A stretch of 39,656 nucleotides of DNA from NCBI GenBank assembly GCA_017407705.1, contig JAFQWA010000014.1, positions 1-39,656 on the forward strand. Reading direction: 5' to 3'. Numbering within the stretch: position 1 is the first letter of the stretch; each line of letters opens with the position of its first letter. The notes under the pieces are model-generated. The model was not told the DNA's origin. It did not search any database and was given only the letters and a program-made list of their open reading frames with translations. This DNA is from Clostridia bacterium (GTDB taxonomy: Bacteria > Bacillota > Clostridia > Oscillospirales > Acutalibacteraceae). The position numbers were made by a program, and so were the translations under genes. Positions 16,954 through 24,893 of this stretch are shown here, piece after piece.

Positions 16954-17964
16954 TTACATAATCTTATTTTCAAACTCAACTCTACGGGTAATATCCTTCA
17001 TAGCATTGTCAAACTGCTCAAGATCCAAGGACTGAGGTCCGTCACACAAAGCGTTGGCAGGATCGTTGTGCACCTCGATAATAAGTCCGTCGGCACCAAT
17101 GGCAACGGCAGCCCTTGATAAAGGCTGAACCAGGTCACGCATACCGGTTGCGTGAGAAGGGTCAACAATAACCGGCAAGTGTGATAACTGCTTGATTAAG
17201 GGAATTGCAGAAATATCAAGTGTATTACGGGTGGCAGTTTCAAAGGTACGTATTCCCCTCTCGCAGAAAATAACGTTCTGATTACCGCCGGACATAATGT
17301 ATTCTGCACTCATTAAAAGCTCTTCAATGGTGTTGGCAAGTCCCCTTTTCAGCAAAACAGGTTTGTCGCTTTGTCCAAGCTGCTTTAACAGATCAAAGTT
17401 CTGCATATTTCTTGCACCGACCTGAACTATATCCACATCAGCGAACAAGTCAATATGGTTAAGGTTCATTATTTCACTGACGATAGGCAGACCTGTCACC
17501 TTCTTAGCTTCAAGCAAAAGCTTAAGTCCGTCAGCGTGTAAGCCCTGGAAAGCATAGGGTGATGTACGGGGCTTGAAAGCACCGCCACGAAGCAGCTTTG
17601 CACCGCTTTTCTTCACCGACTCTGCTATCCTTATCACCTGCTCCTCACTTTCAACAGAGCAAGGTCCCGCAATAACGCTAAACAACCCCTCGCCTATCTT
17701 GACACCACCTGCATCAATGATAGTATCTTCCGGATGCATTTTGCGGTTTACCGCCTTAAACGGCTCCGAAACACGCTTTACTGTTTCGACTATTTCAATG
17801 GAACTTACTATATCAACATTAAGCTTTGAAGTATCACCGATAAGACCGATAATAGTATGAGACGTACCTGAGCTGACGTTGGTAGCAAAGCCTTTACTGT
17901 GAAAATCCTCAATAAGCTTATTTATTTTATCCTGTTGTGCATTTTGTTTTAAAACTAAGATCAT
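16954..17964 (-). CDS. aroF: 3-deoxy-7-phosphoheptulonate (DAHP) synthase, type I-beta
   Basis: A 336-residue enzyme joining phosphoenolpyruvate and erythrose 4-phosphate, the first step of the shikimate pathway. The N-terminal 75 residues form a ferredoxin-like regulatory domain (start [18 protein letters not shown]), as in Thermotoga-type DAHP synthases. The barrel has [59 protein letters not shown] and [14 protein letters not shown], all substrate or metal-binding motifs. The ATG at 17964 is supported by AAGGAG 10 nt upstream and by family starts. A consensus promoter lies just upstream, so it is transcribed separately from the GH94 gene. No other aro genes are nearby. Confidence 0.95.
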   Translation of the reverse strand: MILVLKQNAQQDKINKLIEDFHSKGFATNVSSGTSHTIIGLIGDTSKLNVDIVSSIEIVETVKRVSEPFKAVNRKMHPEDTIIDAGGVKIGEGLFSVIAGPCSVESEEQVIRIAESVKKSGAKLLRGGAFKPRTSPYAFQGLHADGLKLLLEAKKVTGLPIVSEIMNLNHIDLFADVDIVQVGARNMQNFDLLKQLGQSDKPVLLKRGLANTIEELLMSAEYIMSGGNQNVIFCERGIRTFETATRNTLDISAIPLIKQLSHLPVIVDPSHATGMRDLVQPLSRAAVAIGADGLIIEVHNDPANALCDGPQSLDLEQFDNAMKDITRRVEFENKIM

Positions 17965-18018
17965 ATATCTCAAACTCCTTAAAATATATTTTACCGCTTT
18001 AAAGCTTTTATGTGCTAA

Positions 18019-18047
18019 AGTATAACACACAATTATATAATTGTCAA
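18019..18047 (-). promoter_or_regulatory. Strong promoter of aroF
   Basis: On the minus strand TTGACA (18042-18047), a 17-nt spacer and TATACT (18019-18024), nearly consensus, begins right after the GH94 terminator. Confidence 0.8.
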
Positions 18048-18051
18048 TAAA

Positions 18052-18081
18052 AAAATTCCTGCAATTTCTTGCAGGAATTTT
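18052..18081 (-). terminator. Terminator after the GH94 gene
   Basis: AAAATTCCTGCAA (18052-18064) and TTGCAGGAATTTT (18069-18081) pair perfectly around a 4-nt loop, with a T-run following on the minus strand. Confidence 0.9.
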
Positions 18082-18091
18082 CCGTAAATTA

Positions 18092-20395
18092 TTACATTAT
18101 AACTTCGATGGTATGCTCTTTAGCATCGCCGAATATTGCGATTCTGTTACCCTCGATCTCTTTACCGTCAACAATGATCTTTTTAGCACCACTCTGAGCA
18201 CCGTCAGGATTGCTTATAGTGAGCTTATAAACATCACCACGGAACTTTCTGCTAAGTGTAACGTTGTTCCACTCTGCAGGAATACAGGGATTGATAGTAA
18301 AGCTATCGTAATCAGGATGGAAGCCAAGCATATACTGTGTGATAGCTCTGAACATCCAACCTGCAGTACCTGTTACCCAAGCAAACAGAGTCTCGCCCTT
18401 TCTGGGGTTATCAGGACCAAAGTACATATTAGTAACAACATAAGGCTCACAACCGGTTTCGGTGGAGGGATTTGTTTTACCGTCAGGCAGAATCTTACTG
18501 ATAGTTTCGTAAGCCTTGTCACCCAAGCCCTCGATACAGTCAGCAACAACCTTGAATGTACCGCCGTGGCAGTAAGGAGTACCGTTCTCCCAAATACCGG
18601 GGATAAAGCTGGTAAGTCTGCCGATCTTGTTGTTGAATTTAGTGTATGTGGGATACAGAGTAAGAGGACCGTAGTCGCTGTCAAGATATGTGTCAACAGC
18701 CTTTAGGCACTTTGCCTTTCTTTCCTCGTCAGCAACACCTGAAAGCACTGCCCAAGTCTGGCTGTTAAGGTAGATCATACCCTCTTTCTCGGTATGTGTA
18801 CCAACCTTGTTGCCTAAATCATTGATAGCGGCAAGATACCATTCGCCGTCCCAACCCTGCTCGTTAACTGCTTTCTTGATCTTTTCAGCACGGCAAAGCA
18901 TCTCATCACGGATATCGTTATCCTTCAAGATGTTTTCTGCAATCTCAGCAGCGTTCTTAAGTGCATAATGCAAAGCGATAGATGTCCAAACACTCTCACC
19001 CTTGCCCTCAAGACCGATCATATTAAGAGAGTCGTTCCAGTCACCGTCACGAGCTTTAACCAAACCGTGAGGGCCTAAGTCCTCAGATACAAAACGCATA
19101 GCTGTAAGGATATGTTCCCAAACAGTGTCCTCACCCTCGTCAAGATATTTAACGGGATGATTAAGGAAGTCAACGTCACCGGTTTCTTTGATGTAAGCGT
19201 TGATAGTAGGAGTGATCCAGGTAGGACCGTCAGAGTAGATATGGTGATCCAAAGGCAACCAACCACGAACACATCTGCCGTCGCTGTACATATATGTAAG
19301 AGTTTCTAAAATCTTCTCTTTTGCAAGCTGAGGATTAAAAGAAGCAACAGCCCAAGCGTCCTGCAGCTGATCTCTAAAGCCCTTACCGGTATCACGGCCA
19401 ACCTCAGCGCAAAGCTGAACCTGCTGTTTCAACCAGTAGTTAGCAAAGTTGTTGATTCTCTCATCGGGGGTGTTAACGAAAATATCGGTAGAAATACCCT
19501 TCTTAGAATCAATAAGTGCTGCAAAATCACTTTCGATCTTGCCATCAGCAAATACCTTCTTAGCAAGTGCCTTACCGGTTTCCATAGTATCAACAGCACC
19601 GATAATAACGCTGAACTGAACTGATTTACCGCTTTCAATGGTAAAGTCGTGCTGGAAAGCACCAACCATAGGCTCACAGGTTGAAAAACCGTTTGTAAGC
19701 TTATCTTTCTTAACACCGTCGGGATCAGCAATAGAGCTGTAAACACCAACAAAAGCACGTTTGCTGGTTTCAAATGCAACAGGCTTTACGTTGGTTGAGA
19801 AAAATCCGTTAAACCACTCGTGAGGACGCTCCATAGCACCGTTAAAGCAAACGATAGTGTTGGTTTCCTCGTCAAACTCACTGTGGAGATAGGAGTTAGC
19901 GTCACTATAACGGGAGTAGCCGTCAAGCTGGAAATCAACGAATGAATATGCGCTGATCTCACGGGTTTTATCTGAATTATTGGTAAGAGTGATAGTCCAG
20001 ATCTCACAGGGATCCTCAGCGTTTACAAAAACACGTGCCTTTGCAAAAATGCCGTCACACTCGCTCTGAATAGTGCTGTAACCCAAGCCGTGGATACACT
20101 CAAAGTTCTCTACCTCAGTTTTGCAAGGATACCAACCGGGGTTGAAAACCTTTTTGCTATCCTTATCCTTAATATAGAAATAGCGGTTACCGTCACGGAT
20201 AACAGTACATCTGCCCTTACCTGTCTGATCAATGTAAGCCAGTGCACGCTGACCGTAAGCGCCGTTACCTCCGCCAAGATGATTAACACCGCTTAAAACA
20301 CGTGCGTTCCAAATATAGTTGAGCAACGGTCTTGCAAGCTGTGTCTTATGAATTCTGTATTCGTTTCCGTTTCTAAATTCACCGAAATTAGCCAT
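18092..20395 (-). CDS. GH94 family glycoside phosphorylase (cellobiose phosphorylase-like)
   Basis: A 767-residue cytoplasmic enzyme of the GH94 family, which uses phosphate to split beta-linked disaccharides such as cellobiose or chitobiose and so saves ATP. The N-terminal beta-sandwich begins NFGEFRNGNEYRI; the (alpha/alpha)6 catalytic barrel includes GRDTGKGFRDQLQDAWA, GRCVRGWLPLDHH, SDGPTWI, the catalytic Asp motif RDGDWNDSLN (about 451-457) and the phosphate-pocket segment with WENGTPYCHGGTFKV. Length (about 770-810 in the family) fits. I cannot decide the donor/acceptor from sequence alone; cellobiose, cellobionate and laminaribiose enzymes share these motifs. No signal peptide. GGAGG lies 5 nt before ATG, and it is monocistronic with its own promoter and terminator. 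Confidence 0.9.
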   Translation of the reverse strand: MANFGEFRNGNEYRIHKTQLARPLLNYIWNARVLSGVNHLGGGNGAYGQRALAYIDQTGKGRCTVIRDGNRYFYIKDKDSKKVFNPGWYPCKTEVENFECIHGLGYSTIQSECDGIFAKARVFVNAEDPCEIWTITLTNNSDKTREISAYSFVDFQLDGYSRYSDANSYLHSEFDEETNTIVCFNGAMERPHEWFNGFFSTNVKPVAFETSKRAFVGVYSSIADPDGVKKDKLTNGFSTCEPMVGAFQHDFTIESGKSVQFSVIIGAVDTMETGKALAKKVFADGKIESDFAALIDSKKGISTDIFVNTPDERINNFANYWLKQQVQLCAEVGRDTGKGFRDQLQDAWAVASFNPQLAKEKILETLTYMYSDGRCVRGWLPLDHHIYSDGPTWITPTINAYIKETGDVDFLNHPVKYLDEGEDTVWEHILTAMRFVSEDLGPHGLVKARDGDWNDSLNMIGLEGKGESVWTSIALHYALKNAAEIAENILKDNDIRDEMLCRAEKIKKAVNEQGWDGEWYLAAINDLGNKVGTHTEKEGMIYLNSQTWAVLSGVADEERKAKCLKAVDTYLDSDYGPLTLYPTYTKFNNKIGRLTSFIPGIWENGTPYCHGGTFKVVADCIEGLGDKAYETISKILPDGKTNPSTETGCEPYVVTNMYFGPDNPRKGETLFAWVTGTAGWMFRAITQYMLGFHPDYDSFTINPCIPAEWNNVTLSRKFRGDVYKLTISNPDGAQSGAKKIIVDGKEIEGNRIAIFGDAKEHTIEVIM

Positions 20396-20424
20396 AATAC
20401 CCTCCAAAAAATAGTATTAAGTAT

Positions 20425-20452
20425 ATTATATATAATATAATTTTTTTGTCAA
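20425..20452 (-). promoter_or_regulatory. Promoter of the GH94 gene
   Basis: On the minus strand TTGACA (20447-20452), a 16-nt spacer and TATAAT (20425-20430) lie 30 bp before the GH94 start codon. The stretch between is pure A/T. Confidence 0.7.
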
Positions 20453-20488
20453 TAGATAAGGAAATTTAATTTTGTGATATAAAAGGAT

Positions 20489-20520
20489 AAAAAGTAGGGG
20501 CGGTGTTCACACCGCCCCGT
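20489..20520. repeat. Dispersed palindromic repeat, copy 1
   Basis: A 32-bp unit, AAAAAGTA followed by a GC-rich near-perfect palindrome (GGGGCGGTG / CACCGCCCC around TTCA... centre) and GT. An identical copy occurs at 22371-22402. It lies between two minus-strand genes and could act as a transcript-end hairpin for the 20571 gene's neighbourhood or as a REP/MITE-like mobile fragment. Confidence 0.85.
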
Positions 20521-20570
20521 TGATTGTTTAGTTGTTAGGATATAAAAATAACGCTTGTCTTAGAATTATC

Positions 20571-21089
20571 TTATTGCGTTGTGTTTATAGTGCTTTGTGG
20601 TTCTATTTCATCTAAAACCTCAAGCCTCATCATAACATTATCAAATTTATATTTGACATAATATATTTTTACTCTCATACCATCTTTTAATATTCCACCA
20701 TCTTTTTGGCGCAAGGGATATCCCCATATTGTTGTAAAACCCGGAACTATAAATTCACAGTCGCCAACATAAAATACATCAGAGTGTCTACCTGGATCTG
20801 CGGGTATATTATAATTATAGATTTCGCCCTCCACAATAGAATAATCACCTGATTTATACTTACCATATACTGATGATTTAGACTCTATATGCGTATAAAT
20901 TGAAGATGAAATTACAAGTGTTAAAATCAATATAGCAATTGCAAAAAATATTTTAAAACCTATATCTGCCTTTTTAATCCAGCCATATATATAATATATT
21001 ATAAGCGCAGCATAAACTAACAATAAAATGATAAAAACAGGAGATAAACCTCCATAACTCGGTTGAGCATCATATATTACATTGCTCAT
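20571..21089 (-). CDS. Hypothetical membrane protein with C-terminal soluble domain
   Basis: A 172-residue protein. Two membrane helices (about 17-38 and 45-66) come first, followed by a roughly 105-residue beta-rich domain beginning YTHIESKSSVYGKY. The stretch KSGDYSIVEGEIYNY resembles small OB- or barrel-like domains in clostridial membrane proteins of unknown function. I cannot name a family. It is visibly more AT-rich than the GH94 gene next door. It follows the 21144-21617 gene by 54 nt on the same strand and, with that and the 21655 gene, forms a set of three membrane-anchored hypotheticals. Confidence 0.65.
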   Translation of the reverse strand: MSNVIYDAQPSYGGLSPVFIILLLVYAALIIYYIYGWIKKADIGFKIFFAIAILILTLVISSSIYTHIESKSSVYGKYKSGDYSIVEGEIYNYNIPADPGRHSDVFYVGDCEFIVPGFTTIWGYPLRQKDGGILKDGMRVKIYYVKYKFDNVMMRLEVLDEIEPQSTINTTQ

Positions 21090-21143
21090 ATTTTCACCTC
21101 ATTTTTTACTATAACATAGGAAGGCAGTAATGTGCTGTTAGAT

Positions 21144-21617
21144 TTACTCTTTAACTCTTTTAAAAGTAAGTTTTTGAATTTCATCAGGGAATATATCAGA
21201 TTCATCCTTTGTTATTTCCATCGTTAACTTAGTTTTAAACAAACTATAGTCAAACCATGTAAATACTGATTCCTCATTGTTACCGTGTTTTATAAGCACT
21301 TCTGCACTTTTACTAACACTGAAAAAAATACGTACATCATATTTTATTTCATCTACAGTTAGGATTCCTACAACTTCAAACGGTGTAAACGGCTCAAGTT
21401 CTTCAATATTATAAACCGATTTGTAATAGTCAGATTGATTAGAAAACAAAACTAAATCTATTTCTTTTGCTTTCCAAGCACAATTTTGCTCTTCAAAAAT
21501 ATGCTTGGTAGCAGCATATCGATAACTCATTCTATCAACAAGTAATACTGCAAAAAAGGTAGCTACTACTAAAGTAACAGCAACTATTGATAAAATAATT
21601 TTTGTTTTCTTCTTCAT
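21144..21617 (-). CDS. Hypothetical membrane-anchored protein
   Basis: A 157-residue protein with a basic start (KKKTKIIL), one membrane helix (about 7-26) and a roughly 125-residue domain expected outside the cell. The domain has alternating charged and aromatic segments (FTPFEVVGILTVDEIKYDV; SVFTWFDYSLFKTKLTM) like a small beta fold. No family is recognised. The ribosome binding site is AGGAG, 7 nt before ATG. It lies between two similar hypotheticals and shares their low GC. Confidence 0.65.
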   Translation of the reverse strand: MKKKTKIILSIVAVTLVVATFFAVLLVDRMSYRYAATKHIFEEQNCAWKAKEIDLVLFSNQSDYYKSVYNIEELEPFTPFEVVGILTVDEIKYDVRIFFSVSKSAEVLIKHGNNEESVFTWFDYSLFKTKLTMEITKDESDIFPDEIQKLTFKRVKE

Positions 21618-21654
21618 AACATCACTCCTATTTTATGTATAAATATCGTGCGGC

Positions 21655-22059
21655 TTATGACACAGTATCAACAGCCCAATGCCAGTTTTCAAAAACAAAA
21701 TCGATAGTTTTGTTTTCTTCCACTCGCTCCACAACATCATCGGTATTCGCGTTATGAACAACATAGTGAATTTTGTATTCAAGTGTTATTTCATTAAAAG
21801 CAAGTTTTCTTATGGCAATCGAACTTACTCCTCCGTTTAAATAAATTTCATTATCTGAATCATTTATAATTCTAAGTTTATGATATTGCTCATCGGAAAT
21901 TATATTATTTTGATGAAACTCATAAGTATCGCTATTATTAGCAGCGAAAATAAGATTATTTGCCAGTACAAAAGGTCGAGAGTAAAGTACAATTATTAAA
22001 ATCAACAATATCCCCAAGATCACAGCTGATAATAATATTATCTTACCTTTTAGTCTCAC
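21655..22059 (-). CDS. Hypothetical membrane-anchored protein (GTG start)
   Basis: A 134-residue protein starting M(GTG)RLKGKIILLSAVILG, with one membrane helix (about 5-26) and an extracellular domain ending VFENWHWAVDTVS. The frame stays open up to 22191, but a good ribosome binding site AAGGAG lies 9 nt before the GTG at 22059 and a plausible promoter lies inside the longer frame, so I prefer the shorter protein. The family is unknown. The topology (short cytoplasmic tail, single anchor, about 100-residue outer domain) matches the 21144 gene downstream, 37 nt away, suggesting an operon. Confidence 0.6.
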   Translation of the reverse strand: MRLKGKIILLSAVILGILLILIIVLYSRPFVLANNLIFAANNSDTYEFHQNNIISDEQYHKLRIINDSDNEIYLNGGVSSIAIRKLAFNEITLEYKIHYVVHNANTDDVVERVEENKTIDFVFENWHWAVDTVS

Positions 22060-22370
22060 ACATATCATCTCCTTGATAAAAACCTTATCTTCAATAATAC
22101 AGAACGCAGTTCTATGTTTTTTCACCGCTATATTTTCCTTAATTTCATTATATATGATTATCCTTCCTATTTCCATTATCGTATTGCACAAAAACGGCTA
22201 TGCTTGTTTTAACAAAATAACCAAACAAAAACGGAGTTGGGGTACGATGGCAGAACGGCGTGAGTGGGGGAAACGAAATCGGAGCTGGGGTGGGTAAACG
22301 AAAACGGAGCGTCGGAACCGCCGCTCCCTACGGTATGCACGTCAATAGATGTGGGCGGAGTGTGGTGAGA
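22060..22370. other. Intergenic stretch with GC-rich tandem motif
   Basis: About 350 bp without a convincing gene separate the 22415 gene from the 21655 gene. The left half is AT-rich and holds a possible minus-strand promoter for the 22059 gene (TGGAAA at 22170-22175, 17-nt spacer, TATAAT at 22147-22152). The right half (22223-22345) is GC-rich and holds three variants of a motif AAACnAAAnCGGAG (22223, 22271, 22296), plus a hairpin GGAGCG/CGCTCC (22306-22327), and runs into the second palindromic repeat. Short open frames here look spurious. Confidence 0.6.
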
Positions 22371-22402
22371 AAAAAGTAGGGGCGGTGTTCACACCGCCCC
22401 GT
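22371..22402. repeat. Dispersed palindromic repeat, copy 2
   Basis: Identical over 32 bp to 20489-20520. It starts 13 bp past the stop of the EF-hand/acidic protein gene (22415), so on the minus strand it could form a strong hairpin at the end of that transcript. Confidence 0.85.
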
Positions 22403-22414
22403 ACTCCCATGAAT

Positions 22415-23272
22415 TTATTTTTCACACTTGTAATGGACAAACTTTGTTCTTTCAAGTGGAAAAGGTATGTCATCAGAACGAAACTCCTTAACTGACGCAA
22501 CCTTTGCCATTTTTTCTTCATTTTTATAACCATAAGGCACATAAACATAATCCCCTTCTTTTATGGTTATATCATCAGTCCTATACCATAAGCCGTTTGG
22601 CGATTCATCAAGCACAACCTCACAATAACGATAATATTTACCGTCCCACTGCTTGCCCTTTCGTTTTGCAGCAAGGTCAGCTTCCAAACGCTGGATATTA
22701 TAATTTAAGTTGGTTATGGTTTTTTCAAGTCGTGTGATTTTAGATTTTAATGCCCTGTTCTCGTTTGTTAACGACGCTAAAGTATCAATGTAATCGGTTT
22801 TTGATGTAGCAGTATTATTTTGATTCGCTCCAACTGTACTGCAGTTTTTCTGTTTATTTGCATTTAATTGTTCATCAACAGTGTTATCGCTAATATCAAC
22901 ACCAAAAACCTGATCAATGGGTTTTCCGTCGTAATTCAGAGATGTTTCGGGACCAATGGTAATAGAGAGTCTGCTTACATCAAAATCATCCGGTACATAC
23001 ACTACAATTTCATTGTCTTCTTCATCATCCTCGTCATTATAACCATCGTCATAATCGTCATCATAATCCTCGTCGTTATAGCCATCATCATAGTCGTCAC
23101 TGTAATCATCGAAATCATCATCATCGTCTAAAACGGAGTAGTCATCATCCTTACTACCCATAATCTGTTCATACTCATATTCTTCGTTTAAATATTCAGC
23201 GAAATCAACTCTGCCATCACCGTCTAAATCACCGAGACCACCTGTTAAAAAGCTATAATCTTCATCAAACAT
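22415..23272 (-). CDS. EF-hand / poly-acidic / coiled-coil protein, function unknown
   Basis: A 285-residue protein with four distinct parts. First, an EF-hand-type calcium loop, DLDGDGRVDFAEY (15-27), matching D-x-D-x-DG-x2-D-x2-E. Second, an extreme Asp/Tyr-rich tract (about 40-90) containing the near-exact duplicate DDYDDGYNDED. Third, a linker and a coiled coil (about 165-203, LTNENRALKSKITRLEKTI onward). Fourth, a C-terminal barrel-like domain with WYRTDDITIKEGDYVYVPYG and DDIPFPLERTKFVHYK, which resembles a short domain seen in many gut clostridial hypotheticals. No signal peptide. Ribosome binding site AGGAGG, 7 nt before ATG. It starts 11 nt after the stop of the 23284 gene, which also ends in an acidic Tyr tail. 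Confidence 0.75.
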   Translation of the reverse strand: MFDEDYSFLTGGLGDLDGDGRVDFAEYLNEEYEYEQIMGSKDDDYSVLDDDDDFDDYSDDYDDGYNDEDYDDDYDDGYNDEDDEEDNEIVVYVPDDFDVSRLSITIGPETSLNYDGKPIDQVFGVDISDNTVDEQLNANKQKNCSTVGANQNNTATSKTDYIDTLASLTNENRALKSKITRLEKTITNLNYNIQRLEADLAAKRKGKQWDGKYYRYCEVVLDESPNGLWYRTDDITIKEGDYVYVPYGYKNEEKMAKVASVKEFRSDDIPFPLERTKFVHYKCEK

Positions 23273-23283
23273 AATAAATCCTC

Positions 23284-23895
23284 CTAATCGTTGTGTTCGT
23301 TATAATAATCTTCCGCATCATAATAATCAAAGAAATCATCATAATGATCATAATAAAAATCTTCTTCGTTAGAATAGTCTTTTGCATTATATGGGTCATC
23401 ATCGTTATCTTTAGACGGAGACTTATGGGGTGTAAATGAATATTTTTTTGAGGTACTATATTCTGTTTTATTTTTATCATTTTTTATTGCATCCTTATGA
23501 CTTTGGGAGTTTAAATAGTCATCATGTATTTTCCGACCGTTTTTATATATTGATTTTGTGTAAGGGAAAATTTCATAAGTATTACCGTTGGATGTATATT
23601 TAGAAATATACGCATCATCCACCTGCATAGAGTTATCAAGAGAATACATTTCACTATAAGATAGACTTTCCAAATTAGAACAATCAACTGTTACCTCATA
23701 AAAATCATAATCCTTCATCTTTGAGCCAATAATTATTTTTATATCCTTCAAGCCGTAAGATTCGGCAATGGCTGTTAATTCAGTGGTTATTCTGTTATTT
23801 CTGGTTATAGCATTCCCGATAAATACAGACAAGATAATCACAACAATAGCAACAACAAAGATAGTTATTTTTAACTTAGATGAAATTGTTTTCAT
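23284..23895 (-). CDS. Membrane-anchored protein with acidic Tyr-rich tail, function unknown
   Basis: A 203-residue protein: short basic start (MKTISSKLK), one membrane helix (about 9-29), a folded domain with KDIKIIIGSKMKDYDFYEV and VDCSNLESLSYSEMYSLD (about 40-130), a Lys/Ser-rich linker, and a tail of Asp/Tyr/Glu/Asn (DPYNAKDYSNEEDFYY and beyond). The ATG at 23895 was chosen because the hydrophobic helix follows immediately; GGGGG precedes it by about 7 nt, and the longer frame adds only 14 residues. It precedes the EF-hand/acidic gene by 11 nt, so the two are very likely partners. The family is not recognised. Confidence 0.65.
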   Translation of the reverse strand: MKTISSKLKITIFVVAIVVIILSVFIGNAITRNNRITTELTAIAESYGLKDIKIIIGSKMKDYDFYEVTVDCSNLESLSYSEMYSLDNSMQVDDAYISKYTSNGNTYEIFPYTKSIYKNGRKIHDDYLNSQSHKDAIKNDKNKTEYSTSKKYSFTPHKSPSKDNDDDPYNAKDYSNEEDFYYDHYDDFFDYYDAEDYYNEHND

Positions 23896-23945
23896 AATAA
23901 ACCCCCACTTAAATTCAAAAACACAGAGAAAATCCAACTAAATCC

Positions 23946-24254
23946 TCACGCAACAGATTTTATTTGCTCACCGCCACGCAGGTGGTTGTTTTTCATATCT
24001 GCCACTATACGACGGCGCTGCTTGATAATACTTACATAGCAGACTCTATGTCCGAACATACCTATCAAAAGCATCCAGATGCCGATCATAGTGCGAAGCA
24101 CTGTCTGAGAAAGTGTGAGCAGCTCCATATCACTGGCACCTGCTGTAAACATCATAAATACAACGCTAAAAACGCATAAAGCACTGCACAGCGCTTTTAC
24201 CGCCTTAATTGCTGTCAAATTACGTATTTTCATCTTCTTTTTCATTTTCATCAT
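23946..24254 (-). CDS. Small two-helix membrane protein, function unknown
   Basis: A 102-residue protein with a Lys/Met-rich start, two membrane helices (about 17-40 and 50-68) and a basic cytoplasmic tail (KQRRRIVADMKNNHLRGGEQ). AAAGGAAAGG precedes the paired ATGs. It lies upstream of the 23284 gene by 50 nt on the same strand. No family recognised. Confidence 0.5.
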   Translation of the reverse strand: MMKMKKKMKIRNLTAIKAVKALCSALCVFSVVFMMFTAGASDMELLTLSQTVLRTMIGIWMLLIGMFGHRVCYVSIIKQRRRIVADMKNNHLRGGEQIKSVA

Positions 24255-24327
24255 CCTTTCCTTTGTCTAAAGTATATAGGATGATATGTCCAATAAACGG
24301 GACTTAAGTTTGCTTTTAAAAATAAAA

Positions 24328-24356
24328 AACATCGCAGATAGAATGTCTGCGATGTT
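24328..24356 (-). terminator. Terminator after HPr gene
   Basis: AACATCGCAGA and TCTGCGATGTT pair around a 7-nt loop; on the minus strand TTTTTTATTTTT follows. Confidence 0.9.
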
Positions 24357-24375
24357 TACAGTTTGTGTTATAAAA

Positions 24376-24639
24376 TTACTCAGCAAATCCTGAAAGAACA
24401 AGCTTAACCAAAGACTCAACAGCGTCTGTCTCGTCTGCACCGTCAGCAATAATGCGAATAGGTGTGCCGCCGAGGATACCAAGTGAAAGAACACCCAGCA
24501 AGCTCTTTGCGTTAACTCTGCGTTCCTCTTTCTCTACCCAAATAGAAGATTTGAACTCATTTGCTTTCTGAATAAAAAAAGTAGCAGGACGAGCGTGAAG
24601 ACCAACCTGATTCTGAACAACTACATCTTTAACGAACAT
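24376..24639 (-). CDS. ptsH: Phosphocarrier protein HPr
   Basis: An 87-residue phosphocarrier. His15 in GLHARPA is the residue phosphorylated by Enzyme I, and Ser46 in NAKSLLGVLSLGI is the site of HPr kinase, through which Firmicutes exert carbon catabolite repression; both fall at exactly the classical positions if translation starts at MFVKDVVV. AAAGGA is 12 nt upstream of that ATG (a little long). An upstream in-frame extension has no homology. Retention of His15 argues against the Crh paralogue. It stands alone, without ptsI, with its own promoter (24728-24755) and terminator. Confidence 0.93.
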   Translation of the reverse strand: MFVKDVVVQNQVGLHARPATFFIQKANEFKSSIWVEKEERRVNAKSLLGVLSLGILGGTPIRIIADGADETDAVESLVKLVLSGFAE

Positions 24640-24727
24640 ATCGAAACACATTCCTTTCATAGCTCCGCAATGCTTGTCTGCGGATAAAAACAACATATTA
24701 CATAACGAAATAAATACCTTAATAGTT

Positions 24728-24755
24728 ATTATACCACATTTTACGCTAAGGTCAA
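24728..24755 (-). promoter_or_regulatory. Promoter of the HPr gene
   Basis: On the minus strand TTGACC (24750-24755), 16-nt spacer and TATAAT (24728-24733), preceded by TGG (extended -10). The roughly 80-nt leader contains a small hairpin TCCGCA/TGCGGA (24663-24683). Confidence 0.65.
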
Positions 24756-24893
24756 TCAAAGATTTCATTATTTTGCCCTTTGGACTAAAAGTTCTAACTC
24801 TTTGTCAAACTCGGTCAAAAGGGACATTTCCATTTTGTGCAATTTCAATAAAAATTATTTAACAAATTCGTCAGTGTAAAGTCGAAAAATGGG

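Noticed and set aside
22073-22297. Plus-strand open frame of 74 codons
   Set aside because: It runs through the promoter region and the GC-rich repeat island, has no ribosome binding site, and its composition changes abruptly midway.
23030-23130. Short repeated CATCATAATC-like units as a CRISPR or tandem satellite
   Set aside because: They are in-frame codons of the Asp/Tyr-rich tract of the 22415-23272 protein, with irregular spacing and no spacers.
20571-24254. Island as a prophage or conjugative element
   Set aside because: No integrase, transposase, relaxase, structural or replication genes, and no tRNA or flanking attachment site is visible.
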